Source: Cryptomeria japonica (lineage: Eukaryota > Streptophyta > Pinopsida > Cupressales > Cupressaceae). From it: a DNA stretch of 64,000 bases. The translations under genes were made by a program, and so were the position numbers. Shown here piece by piece: positions 11,557-22,469 of this stretch; position 1 is the stretch's first letter, and the number at the start of each line of letters is the position of its first letter. Under the pieces are notes generated by a model. It had not been told where the DNA came from and ran no database searches. It saw nothing but the letters and a program-made list of their open reading frames with translations. The stretch spans positions 181,500,977 through 181,564,976 of the forward strand of contig NC_081411.1 of assembly GCF_030272615.1 (NCBI RefSeq). Reading direction: 5' to 3'.

Positions 11557-11932
11557 GTCAAAAAGGGGGAGTATATCATCAAAGTACATATAGCATCAAA
11601 TTACACAGGGGGAGTGTATGGTATTCAAAGTATCAAACAACCAGAGTGTAGTATACAGGGGGAGTATACCGAGCAAAATGAGTAGAATAAGCAGAGTATC
11701 CAAGAACAGTGAGCAGAGAAAAGAACAGTGATTACAGATCATTAATCACCGAGCACACATAATCAGAGTTGTGTACAATATATTGATAAGGGGAGTATAT
11801 TTGATTATACTATTTCATTGACTAATGTATATACTATATGTTTAGTCAAATTTTGTAAAGTATATAGATTTTTGAGTTATGACTTTGAAAGTAGTTTTGT
11901 CAAACATCTCAACTAATGTCAAAAGGGGAGAT
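11557..11932 (+). other. Repeated polypurine tracts before the 3' LTR of B
   Basis: Five G-rich purine tracts: 'caaaaagggggag' (about 11559), 'cagggggagtg' (about 11605), 'cagggggagta' (about 11656), 'aaggggagta' (about 11788) and 'caaaaggggagat' (11920-11932), the last touching the LTR. Only the last is expected to prime plus-strand DNA. Multiplied purine tracts are known from Sirevirus-type Copia elements. Confidence 0.7.
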
Positions 11933-13131
11933 TGTTACTACTTATCAAATTGCCATTATTTTTATATCCAAAGTCATTCTATATACTCTAGTCGGTTACT
12001 ACTACCGAAATATTTAGTCAGTATGAATAGTCTAGTCGGTTACAGAAGGAAAATAGTCACAGAGCCCAGTATACACTGAGCTGTCTACCGAGTGTTATTT
12101 CATGTCTACCGAGTAGTAAAGATGACACATCGAGTTGATATACACCGAGTGAAACGTATTACCAGATTCATTGAACCTGGGCACACATATGAAAACGTGT
12201 TATAAGATCGAGGCACATAGAATCGTTATTGCATTGGAAATTGCACATATAGATTTTGTATGATTTTGAGGTCATCTAACCAATGAAATATTTTGCATGG
12301 TTATTCATTCAAGAAATCATGTTTGTAAGATCGAAGCAATGAATTAGATCACCGACATAAGAGATCTATTTATACAACATGAATTTAGGGTTAGCAACAT
12401 GTGAAAGAGAGAAATGTGTGTGAATATGTGTATGAAGCAAGACTTATGTGATACATGAGAAATCACAAAGTATTATGACTGTTATAGAGACACAGAGGTC
12501 ACCGAGAAGGTTTTCAGAGAACAATCAAAGAACAGAGTAAACAGAAGGGTTTACCGAGTTACTTTAAGAGTTACTGAGGTATGCTATAGGCAAGGTAATC
12601 TTATTTTGAGCACATAGAATCTGCTATAGCATTTCAGATGTAAAGTTGCAGATATTTTTAAAGTCTTATTGTAATATTTTGAAGTTGTAAGAGAAACCTT
12701 TAACAGGGTAAAAGACTCTAATCAAGTCTATAAATTGTAAAGCCTCTAACCAGGTGCAACATTTAGATAAAGTGTTGTAAAATCCTTTAGCAAGGTAGAT
12801 CTAATAGATCTTGATACTCCTAACAGGGTAAGCTATCAGAAATAGCTAAATATGTAGCTCTATCCGAGCACTCTTTATTATTGCAGTAGTGAAGTTGTGG
12901 GTGCCATCCCCACCACAGTTTTTCTCTCTAACCAAGAGTTTCTGTGTAACCAAAATATATGTGTTATGGAGTGAATCAGGTATGATTGTTACTTATTTGT
13001 TTTAGCTTTATGTTATGTTACAACAGTTTTTGGTTTATGCATAATGGTAAAGATATTGTTGATAAAAGGATTTGAAGTACTGACTCACCCCTCCCCTCTT
13101 AGTACATTAGCTTTCCATATTGGGCCTAACA
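11933..13131 (+). repeat. 3' LTR of element B
   Basis: Same length (1,199 bp) as the 5' LTR, TGTTACT...CCTAACA, preceded by the polypurine tract and followed by the TSD ATACC. No net indel relative to the 5' LTR; the differences are dominated by C/T and G/A changes, many at CG. Confidence 0.95.
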
Positions 13132-13754
13132 ATACCATCTATCCTAACTATTCATTTCTTCCATCATCTATCACTATCTATAAACTTGTTTCTCCTATCC
13201 ATATCCCCTTTTCCATCCTTGATCTTGATCAAAACTAAGGACAAAAACATGATTTCAAAATTTTTTCTTGATGTGTCTCCTCATAAGCTACCCATTCATC
13301 TTCAGCTCAACAATTCATCAATTCCTTGTCTTGCTATACATTGGGGAAATTGAATACATCTTTCTTCTAATCCAAAAAGTTCAAAAAAATTCCTTGTCTT
13401 GCTATACATTGGGGAAATCGAATACATCTTTCTTCTAATCCAAAAAGTTCAAAAAAAATTAAAAAAATCACAAAATGTCTCAAAAACTAAAAAATCGAAA
13501 AAACATCAAAAGAACAAAATTGAAAATCAAAGCATGAGTGCATGACGCATCCATCAAATCAACAATAGAAAAACTATCAAAGTTTGCAATCAAACTGAAT
13601 CAATCATCAATTATCAAATTTATCAAATCAAATTGAAGAAACTTAAGCTATCAAATCATTTTTAAAAACCTATCAATCATGGTTTTCTATCAATCACTGA
13701 GTTCAATCAAAACTCTGCTAAGCTCTTGCATTAGAAACTAAATTGGTTTCGTAG

Positions 13755-13935
13755 AGCCAATCAAATCAATCAATCAATCAAGCAAGCAATCAATCAATCA
13801 AATCAATCAATTAAATCAATCAATCAAGCAATCAAATCAATCAATCAAGCAATCAAATCAATCAATCAAATCAATCTATCCAACAACATCAATCGATCGA
13901 TGAATCAAATCAATCAATCAAGTCCCTATTTCATC
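13755..13935 (+). repeat. (AATC)n microsatellite
   Basis: Dense AATC repeats interrupted by AAGC and AAATC variants over about 180 bp inside the E0 3' region. Confidence 0.85.
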
Positions 13936-16138
13936 ATACATGTGCATCAAACACATTAAATCTAATCATCAAAGTGATTTTTAGCTTTTTGCACTTATCA
14001 AATACTGCAATCAAACTGATCACATGTCTTGTTAATCAATTCATCACTCAAAATATATCAACATCAACATGTCTTATACAGGGATAGGTACACTCGAAAC
14101 CAGACAGATCGGTCTTACATGGGGTACTCACTCTTTGAAACCAGACATTCTTATCAATTATCAAACAAATCCAAACAATGACATAGATCAGTATGATTGC
14201 TGGATTTTGTTTTGGGTAGTCTTATCTTTATCAATTGATGACAAGACATGTTTCATCTCTAAAAAATCAGGAAAAAAAAAAAAAATCGAAAAACAAATCA
14301 AAATATGCAATAAAAACAAGTGGTGAAAACTTGGTAAACAGGCACTATCTAAGAAGTAAGTTCCTCCATCTATGAGATCGCTTTGCGGATATATCCATTC
14401 CATCCTATCACATCTATTACTTCCATCTATCTTATCTTATCTATTCAATCCTTCACATCCATTACTCTGAACCATTTAGCAAGAAAAATGCAGCTTACCG
14501 ACAATTATCAATCTTTGACATACTTGTCGTAGTCACTAATTTTATCAGAATTAGTCAATCTGCATTTGTATCTTGTCATGGTTTGGATCTTGATCAATTT
14601 ATACATCCATAATAAATTTTTGTTTCCACTAGGGGCAAAATCCTAATTCCTTTTGCTAAAGTGATCTTTTTAATCTTTGAAAATCCAAAACATTCGAAAA
14701 ACTTAGAAAAATCCACAAAAACACCTAGGATTCTGAAACAGATAACGAGCAACAAAGCAACAAAAATCAAGACATTTCATCAACAATTGAATTGTGAAAC
14801 TTAGAAAATGAAGAATCAATCAGCAAGTAAATAAAGGATTATCAAAGATCATTCATCAAGATGATTATATCAGTTAATGACCATAAGAACATGTGAATGA
14901 CATGCAAGATTAAATGTTTATATCTTGATTTTATTGCTAATCATGTACTCTATGCGACTCAAGGATGTCTGTGACTAGAGAAGCTATGATAGTGCATGAT
15001 TATTTTCTTTGATTGCTGTCTATGGTTTAGCTCTTACTATGGTATGAACTTGTCTCAGGATATGATCAACAAAAGATCAAGGAGGACGTTCCAATTCATG
15101 CATGAAAGGAGATAATCCTTGTCTATTCTACAAGCAATACTCAGGGCAACTTGACTCATTATATCAAGTTGCTTGTATTAACTTGCTATATCAAAATCCA
15201 TGTAAGAAATACTCAGGTCATCTTGAATCATTATGTCAAGTTGCTTGTATTTTCTTACAACATTTTAAAGCTCAATGATGAAATCAAGCACTGTTACACA
15301 ATCACATATGAAAAATGGCAGTACAATTTTTAGTTAGATCATTTCATTAGCTCATTATTCATCTGCATTATAAGCATTCATTTGCCAGTTGCATTATAAG
15401 CATATCATTTCATTAACAGATCAATGGTCATAAATAAAGATTGAGTATACTTGGACAAACAAAAACAATTTGCATTTGATCATTATAGGTGCATTCATTT
15501 TTTTAGATTCATTTTATTTCATTTAGTTGCATTTTATCATTGCATTAATTTGCATTCAATTAAGTGCATTTCATTCATCATGTAGTGTATGATCATTATT
15601 ATTTGCATTATCATTCCATTAACGATCATTTAGTTGCATCTTTGCACTTAGATTCATGAACATTGCATATAAAATCAAAAACATTTCATGTAGATCATTT
15701 GTATTTACATCATCATAAGCATTGAAGAAATCATTCATTTGCATTTCCATATAGATCATTTCATTCATATCATTTAAGTTAGTAATCATTTTCATTTGCA
15801 TCTATGGTCATCAAAAATAAAAAATCAGCAAAAGCATTTATCATTGCATCATCACATAAAGTAACATGCATAAATATCATCATCCATATAATCACTGCAT
15901 CCATATAATCATGCATATAGAATCATAATAAAAACAATAAAAAGTCCAAGTATACAATGAGATCAGATCAAAAGTACAAGTGCCTCATCAATACAAATCA
16001 AGTCAAGAATCATGACTGCCTCTTGAGCCTGTGGGCCTAACAACTGGATCACATGCAACACCTACACCAACATCATCATCCAATGGAATCATTCTTCAAT
16101 TTAATATCTTCATCATTCATTCAACTATCATCTATCAA

Positions 16139-16345
16139 GTCTTATACATGATGTATCTTTCCTGAAACCAGATGTTTTGATCATCTACCATGTCTTATAC
16201 AGGATGTATCTTTCCTGAAACCAGACATTTTGATCATGTATCATGTCTTATACAGGATGTATCTTTCCTTAAACCAAACATTTTTATCATCTTTTGTCTT
16301 ATACGGGATGCATCCTTCCTGAAACCATACTTGATCTCAATTCAA
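16139..16345 (+). repeat. Minisatellite of about 53 bp, four copies
   Basis: 'gtcttatac' recurs at 16139, 16192, 16245 and 16296, each followed by 'tttcctgaaaccagac'-like sequence. Copy 2 of the large duplication has only three units (18461, 18514, 18565). A degenerate relative is at 14071. Confidence 0.8.
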
Positions 16346-16424
16346 TCAATTTTATTAATCTGATTCACCTGATCAATCTGAAATCTATTCACTCATCTAT
16401 CTTTCATATAACATTCTTCTTCTA

Positions 16425-16467
16425 TCGAGAGATCATCCATGCCTTTAATACACAAACGATCTCTCGA
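16425..16467 (+). other. Conserved stem-loop upstream of the polypurine tract (E0, copy 1)
   Basis: Arms 'tcgagagatc' and 'gatctctcga' form a perfect 10-bp stem around a 23-nt loop, followed by a G-run and 'caccatcatc'. It lies about 130 bases before the polypurine tract. Equivalent stem-loops are at 18694, 24787, 39360 and 43826. Confidence 0.7.
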
Positions 16468-16610
16468 GGGGGCACCATCATCAAATCAATATCCAAAAAT
16501 CAGTATCTAGGGCACACAAACAGGGTTTTCAATCTCTATCAGGCATTATCGAGACTTGATTTAATCTTTGAAACAATGTTGTCTTCACATCATTTCAAAG
16601 AGGGGCAAAA

Positions 16611-17716
16611 TGTATACACATAAAAATTGGCTATGAGCAATTAAAGAAATATTTTATATTTATTTAATATTTATTCTTCTATTAAATAGTTAATTTGAAA
16701 AGATCAATTTATTTAATTCATTTCATGTCTTTCTATTAATTAATATTTTATTAATCAATTCATCTATCCCATTCTTCTAATTAATTAAATATCTAATATT
16801 TAATTATTCCTCTAACCAAGTTAATTAAATATCTAATATTTAATAATTATTCTCCTATCCTATAGTCTCAAATATTAAATAATTCCTAAATTATTTAATC
16901 CCTTTTCCAACTCACCCTCCATCTCCACTTAATCTTCCCTTTGCCAACTCATCAAACATGTGGCTAAGGAAATTAATATTTCTTAAATATTCTTTCATGA
17001 TTTATCTCCAACTTCCAAACTTAATGAAAATTGTGTACGTACAAATATTTCATAACCATTTCCTATATTCTCTCCAACACCCCCTACATCTTAGGAAGGA
17101 CTTGAGTCCACTTGTCTTCTCATGCCTAAATTTCCTCCAACCATCCCTAGATTCCCTTAGTCAGCAACCCAGTCAAGGTGAGATGAGTGACACTTGTCTT
17201 CTCCTTCCCCCTTTCTCTCAACCTTCACCTTTTCTCATAGCCATCCAAATCTGTAGATCTGATCAGGACCGTTGATCTGAGGCACATCATCTAATCCTCT
17301 CAAAGTCTATAAAATCAGGAGCTTCAGTTGAGAGAGTTAATCTTCAAGTTAGACTTCAAGAGACTTCAAGTGCATTTTGCAAGCTAATCTTATGCATCCG
17401 TGAGTTTTTCTGAAGCAAATAGCAAATAGCAAATATCATTTAGCATAATCATGTAGTATTTCATATCATAGTATCAGTTAACTACAAGTTATCAGTCCAT
17501 TCTTCATATGCCATCTTGGAAGCCAACAGTGCATTGTCTGAGAGCACACCATCTGCAACCAGGAACAATGGAGTTAGGACACAATGAGATATAAGCCATG
17601 AAGGTAAAATAATGTTTTATTTTAATATGTATTTCATGCAGTTTCATTGGTTGATTTTGGATTTCCTGTATACATTTCCATTTGTATTTTGTGAAACTAA
17701 CTTATTACAGGTAACA
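16611..17716 (+). repeat. LTR 1 of E0
   Basis: Preceded by polypurine tract 'aaagaggggcaaaa'. Starts TGTATACACATAAAAATTGG. The first 300 bp are AT-rich with repeated 'attaattaaatatct'. TATA box 'tctataaaat' at about 17308. I put the end at the CA of 'caggtaaca' (17716) because the copies diverge just after; no primer site follows, so the end is uncertain by about 15 bp. Confidence 0.7.
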
Positions 17717-18460
17717 TTATGAGGATGAGTATACTTGGACAAACAAAAACAATTTGCATTTGATCATTATAGGTGCATTCATTTTTTTAGAATCATTTTA
17801 ATCATTATCCATTTTCATTTAGTGTTATTTTATCATTGCATTGGTTTGCATTCAATTAAGTGCATTTCATTCATCATATCATCATTATTATTTGCATTAT
17901 CATTCCATTAACGATCATTTAGTTGCATCTTTGCACTTAAATTCATAATCATTATAAGCATTACATATAAAAATCAAAAACATTTTATATAGATCATCAT
18001 CAAAAGCAAATCAATAATTCATTCACATTTCCATATAGATCATTGCATTTGCATCATTTACATATCATTTAGCTTAGTAATCATTTTCATTTGCATCCAA
18101 GGTCATCAAAATCGAAAATCAAAAAAGCATTTATCATTGCATCATCTAGATCATTATCATAAGGAAAAGAAAGACAAACATCATCATATCATCATCCATG
18201 TAATTCATGCATAATCAAAATCATCATCATATAGAATCCATGTCTGCATATAGGTCATCATAAAAACAATAAAAGTCCAAGTATACAATGATTCCAGATC
18301 AAAAATACAAGTGCCTCATCAATACAAATCAAGTCAAGAATCATGACTGCCTCTCGAGCCTGTGGGTCTAAAACCTGCAACACCTGCACCAACATCATCA
18401 TCTAATGGAATCATTCTTCACTTTAATATCTTCATCATTCATTCAACTATCATCTATCAA

Positions 18461-18612
18461 GTCTTATACAAGATGTATCTTTCCTGAAACTAGACGTTTT
18501 GATCATGTATCATGTCTTATACAGGATATATCTTTCCTGAAACTAGACATTTTGATCATCTTTTATCTTATATGGGATGTGTCCTTCCTGAAACCAGACT
18601 TGATCTCAATCC
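18461..18612 (+). repeat. Minisatellite of about 53 bp, three copies (second duplicate)
   Basis: Counterpart of 16139-16345 with one unit fewer, showing copy-number change after the large duplication. Confidence 0.75.
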
Positions 18613-18693
18613 AATCAATCTTATCAATCTAATTTATCTGATCAATCTGCAATCTATTCACTCATCTATCTTTCATATAATATTCTTCTTCTA

Positions 18694-18736
18694 TCGAGAG
18701 ATCATCCATGCCTTTAATGCACAAATGATCTCTCGA
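18694..18736 (+). other. Conserved stem-loop upstream of the polypurine tract (E0, copy 2)
   Basis: The same perfect 10-bp stem as at 16425, about 130 bases before the second polypurine tract. Confidence 0.7.
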
Positions 18737-18881
18737 GGGGGCATCATCATCAAATCAATAACCAAAAATCAGTATCTAGGGCACACAATCAGGATTTTCA
18801 ATCTCTATCAGGCGCATTATCGAGACTTGATTTAATCTTTGAAACAATGCTGTCTCGACATCATTTCAAAGAGGGGCAAAA

Positions 18882-19871
18882 TGTATACACATAAAAATTG
18901 GCTATGAGCAATTAAATAAATATTTTATATTTATTTAATAATTATTCTTCTATTAAATAGTTAATTTAAAAAGATTAATTTATTTAATTCATTTTTTCGT
19001 GTCTTTCTATTAATTAATATTTTATTAATCAATTAATCTATCCTATTCTTCTAATTAATTAAATATCTAATATTTAATTATTCCTCTACCCAAGTTAATT
19101 AAATATCTAATATTTAATTATCTCCTCCAAGCAATTAAATATCTAATATTTAATAGTTATTCTCCTATCCTATAGTCTCAAATATTAAATAATTCCTTAA
19201 TTATTTAATCCCTTTTCCAACTCATCCAACATGTGGCTAAGGAAATTAATATTTCTTAAATATTAATTCATGATTTATCTCCAACTTCCAAACTTAATGA
19301 AAATTGTGTACGTACACATATGTCATAACCATTTCCTATATTCTCTCCAACACCCCCTACATCTTAGGAAGGACTTGATTCCACTTGTCCTCTCATGCCT
19401 AAATTTCCTCCAACCATCCCTAGATTCCCTCAGTTAGCAACCCAGTCAAGGTGAGATGAGTGACACTTGTCTTCTCCTTCCCCCTTTCTCTCAACCTTCA
19501 CCTTTGCTCACAGCCATCCAAAACTACAAATTTGATCGGGACCGTTGATCTGAGACACATCATCTAATCCTCTCAAAGTCTATAAAATCTAGAGCTTCAG
19601 TTGAGAGAGTTAATCTTCAAGTTAGACTTCAAGAGATTGCAAGTGCATTTTGCAAGCCAATCTTATGCATCCGTGAGTTTTTGAAGCAAATAGAAAATAG
19701 CAATTATCATATAGCATAATCATGTAGTATTGCATATCATAGTACCAGTTAACTACAAGTTATCAGTCCATTCTCCATAATATGTATTTCATGCAGTTTC
19801 ATTGGTTGAATTTGGATTTCCTGTATACATTTCCATTTGTATTTTGTGAAACTAACTTATTGCAGGTAACA
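18882..19871 (+). repeat. LTR 2 of E0
   Basis: Starts TGTATACACATAAAAATTGG after a polypurine tract. About 100 bp shorter than LTR 1 because of an internal deletion near 19773. TATA box 'tctataaaat' at about 19581. The end is placed at 'caggtaaca' as in LTR 1. Confidence 0.7.
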
Positions 19872-19902
19872 TTCTGAAGATGAGATTCAAGCTCACACAA
19901 CA

Positions 19903-19981
19903 CTAACAAGTCTATAGTATGAAGCATTGGATGTGTTCGTGTCTTTGGGGCATCCAATGCTTCATAGTATAGACTTGTTAG
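19903..19981. repeat. Near-perfect 31-bp inverted repeat (hairpin) with 17-nt loop
   Basis: Left arm 19903-19933 and right arm 19951-19981 are reverse complements with one mismatch in 31. The loop is 'tgttcgtgtctttgggg'. A 23-base piece covering part of the loop and the right arm (19942-19964) recurs as a direct repeat at 20007-20029. It lies just outside the end of LTR 2. It resembles a small fold-back element or a microRNA-precursor-like hairpin; nothing decides between these. Confidence 0.85.
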
Positions 19982-19984
19982 TCT

Positions 19985-20399
19985 ATCCATATTTTCTTTC
20001 TTCCTATCTTTGGGGCATCCAATGCTTCAAGTCCCGATCTTTCAGACTAAGAGCAATACTTGACATCATCAGATCGGTTGATAACTTCATTATTTTGTCT
20101 TCAACATAATTGCAAGAACAAGGTATCTGTGAGCGGTGTGGCAATATTACAAGCCAAGTAATTTGACTAATTTACCTAAATTATTGAGTAAATTAAGTTT
20201 ATATTCTTGTATTTTGTTTCATTAAATTTTTCACTTTCTACCACATAAGCTAACATGTATGTAATTGTTGATAAATGTTAGTTATAGATTAGGCAAGGAA
20301 TAGTTCAGGTATGCTTACCCTTCAAAGACTCATTGATGGCTGACTTTGACTATGGTTTACATGGAAATAACTCACCATTTCTATTTCATTTTTTAACCA
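19985..20399. other. Unclassified AT-rich spacer
   Basis: No ORF, LTR terminus or similarity to other parts of the window is seen, apart from the direct-repeat copy at 20007-20029. Confidence 0.4.
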
Positions 20400-21460
20400 G
20401 GGGTTGAATCCATTGATGTTCATCACTCTTAGCTTCAAACTTTCTTATGTAATCACCTCTTTTAATAAAACATTTGCTTCCAAATATCTTAAAATAGCTA
20501 ACATCAGGTGATCTCCCATACCAGTATTCATAAGGGGTCTTATCCTTACCTCTTTTCACCAGAACTCAGTTCATTGTGTAGACAGTTGTACTTATAGATT
20601 CTTTCCAAAAAAATTTCGCTACACCTCCTTGAATCAACATAGTCCTAGCATCTTCAACCACTGAGCAGTTGTTTCTCTCTGCTATACCATTCTTCTGTGG
20701 TGTCCCTGGTGCAAAAAGTTGCCGCTTGATACCATTATCATCACAGTACTTAGTGAATTCCTCAGAAGTAAATTCACCGCCTTGAACTGTTTTAAGACAT
20801 TTTATCTTTTTGCAACTCTCTTTCTCAGCTAAGGCCCTGCATGCCTTGAATTTACTAAAAGATTCATTCTTATCCTTCAAGAATGTGACCCACATCATCC
20901 TTGAACAATCATCAGTGAAGATCATGAAATATCTATCACCTTGAATACTTCTTGTTCTTATTGGTCCACATAGATCTATATGAACCAAATCTAACAAGTG
21001 CTTTGCTGAGAAGGACTTTCTCTTGAAAGTTGAAGAAGTCATCTCTCCTAACTGACATTCTTTACAAAGAGCATTAATCAGTTTATCTAGCTGAGGTAGA
21101 CCTCTTACTATCTTAGACTTGCTTACTTTAACAATATTGTCATAATTTATATGACAAAATCTCCTATGCCAAAGATAGCTATCATCTATCTTTTCAATCA
21201 AACAATTGCTAACTTTAGGATTAAGATGAAATAGATTACCTCTGGTCTGTTTCCCGGTTGCAATCAATTCACCTTTGTTGTCAAATATTTTGCATATACC
21301 ATTTCTAAACTCCAGTGGGTATCCTCTGTCATTAAGCTATGCCACACTCAAAAGATTGTGCTTTAGGCCTTCAACCCAATAGACATCATCAACACTTCTC
21401 TTCCCATTAAGATAAATAATTCCCTTACCTTTAACCATACAGGGTGAGTCATTACCAAAT
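20400..21460 (-). pseudogene. Ty1/Copia integrase fragment
   Basis: Reverse-strand pol fragment. In protein order: a pre-core segment (GNDSPCMVKGKG near 21455), the GAG-pre-integrase HHCC zinc finger (HRRFCH ... CKECQLGEM), and the integrase core with the first Asp in HIDLCGP and the Glu in PQKNGIAERN. The C-terminal end has TPYEYWYGRSPDVSYFKIFG near 20530. The second catalytic Asp, normally in a SD-x-GGEF motif, reads KTVQGGEF, so it is lost. Stops occur near 20563 and 21340. RT and RNase H are absent, so only about 350 codons remain. The right edge abuts a Gypsy integrase on the opposite strand. It is a relic of an autonomous Copia element and may or may not be related to the helper of B/C/D. 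Confidence 0.85.
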
Positions 21461-22469
21461 CATGCGCACTGGATACTATTGGCCATCCATGGAAAAAGAA
21501 TCCTACTATTTTGTTAGAAAATGCAAGAAATGCCAAGTTCACAGAGACTTGATACATGCACCAGCACAGGAATTGCAACCAATCACAACACCATGGCCCT
21601 TTTGTCAATGGGGACTTGACCTTGTGGGTAAAATTCATCCATCTTCATCCAACGGCCACAAATTTATCATTACTGCCACCGAATACTTCACAAACTGGAT
21701 CAAAGTTGTTCCACTTACCCAAGTCACCAACAAGGAGATCGCCTCATTTATCCTTAATTACATCATCTACCGGTATGGTGTACCCATGTCCATCATCACA
21801 GATAACGGGCTTCCTTTCAAAAATCAGGATGTCTGTGATTTCTATGAGAAGTTTCACATCCAACACCACTTTTCCACTCCCTATTACCCACAAGGCAATG
21901 GTCAGGCCAAAGCATCAAACAAGAACATATTGAGAATCCTCAAGAAAACATTCAATGATGTTGGCCATGATTGGCACGTTCAATTAAATCCAACACTATG
22001 GTTGTATCGAACTAGCTTTTGAACCCCTACAGGCACAACTCCCTACTCACTAGTCTATGGAGCAGAAGCTATCTTACCTATTGAGGTTGAGATACCATCA
22101 CTACAGGTTTCCTTGCATAATCTAATAGATGATGAAGCATACAGAGTCTCACGTCTCCAAGACTTGGAACTACTTGATGAGAAATGACAAGCTACATACA
22201 ATCATCTCAAAGCCTATCAGCAACGCATGAGCAGAAGCTATAATCATCGAGTTAGACCTCATGCATTTGAGGTAGGTGATCTTGTTCTTAGAGAGAATCC
22301 TCGTAACAAACCAAACAAAGAACATCAGGGAAAGTTTGAATCAAACTGGCTGGGTCCATATGTTATCACTGTTGTATTTGGGTCCAGGGCATATCAGTTG
22401 GCTATGTCAGAAAGAGAACCACTAGCAGATTCGATCAACAACATGCACCTCAAAAGGTTTTATACATAA
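21457..22469 (+). pseudogene. Gypsy integrase (E1), C-terminal two thirds of domain
   Basis: The reading frame begins within the HHCC finger (MRTGYYWPSMEKESYYF, then CKKCQVHRD). The core has the first Asp in WGLDLVGKIH and the second in IITDNGLPFKN. The catalytic Glu of the GQAEASNK motif is replaced by Lys (GQAKASNK, a GAA to AAA change). The C-terminal segment has SYNHRVRPHAFEVGDLVLRE and ends NNMHLKRFYT-stop. In-frame TGA stops at about 22020 and 22186 break it. Integrase inserts retroelement DNA into chromosomes; this copy is inactive. F's integrase is very similar but has lost a different catalytic residue. Confidence 0.9.

Larger units (their letters stand above)
5023..13131 (+). mobile_element. 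B: complete non-autonomous LTR retrotransposon with Gag and novel ORF2
   Basis: 8,109 bp, bounded by two 1,199-bp LTRs (TG...CA) and a perfect TSD ATACC (5018-5022 and 13132-13136). The order is 5' LTR, initiator-Met primer site, coiled-coil Gag with five zinc knuckles, long ORF2, repeated purine tracts, 3' LTR. There is no protease, RT, RNase H or integrase, although Copia-type elements of this structure normally carry about 4 kb of pol. The two LTRs have the same length and differ at about 40 positions by eye, mostly transitions, so the insertion is not recent. It is inserted into E0. Confidence 0.95.
13132..16610 (+). other. E0 3' non-coding region
   Basis: Resumes E0 after the B insertion and runs to the polypurine tract. 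14330-15310 matches E1 22640-23860: both contain 'aaacaggcac', 'caaggaggacgttcca' and two copies of 'tcaagttgcttgtatt'. The segment 15330-15930 is dominated by 'cattt/atcat' words. No coding region is supported. It ends with a stem-loop (16425-16467) and a polypurine tract (16596-16610). Confidence 0.6.
15443..17726 (+). repeat. Tandem duplication, copy 1: Gypsy 3' region plus LTR
   Basis: The 2.28-kb segment starting 'gagtatacttggacaaac' at 15443 recurs from 17727. Each unit holds the last 1.2 kb of the internal region, the stem-loop, the polypurine tract and an LTR. The two units are collinear with many substitutions, so the duplication is old. Confidence 0.85.
1..19871 (+). mobile_element. 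E0: old Gypsy-type element without gag-pol, leader to 3' LTR (5' LTR off-window)
   Basis: Three pieces (1-2947, 3885-5022, 13132-19871) become contiguous once solo LTR A and element B, both with perfect TSDs, are removed. The first piece resembles the leader of element F read on the other strand: both have a stretch beginning with 'gttggagcaacatctccaa' (1086 onward here, about 62843 in F) and tracts rich in 'aaaaagaac'. The third piece (14330-15310) matches the 3' non-coding region of E1 (22640-23860) and ends in a polypurine tract and LTR. Nothing between leader and 3' region encodes gag, protease, RT or integrase, so E0 is a LARD-like non-autonomous derivative or a large internal deletion. 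The 5' LTR and primer site lie left of the window. The exact right end is uncertain. Confidence 0.65.
17727..19871 (+). repeat. Tandem duplication, copy 2
   Basis: Collinear with 15443-17716. Differences include one minisatellite unit fewer and the loss of about 100 bp near the end of the LTR. The arrangement internal-LTR-internal-LTR is expected from unequal recombination between LTRs of neighbouring or tandem elements. Confidence 0.85.
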
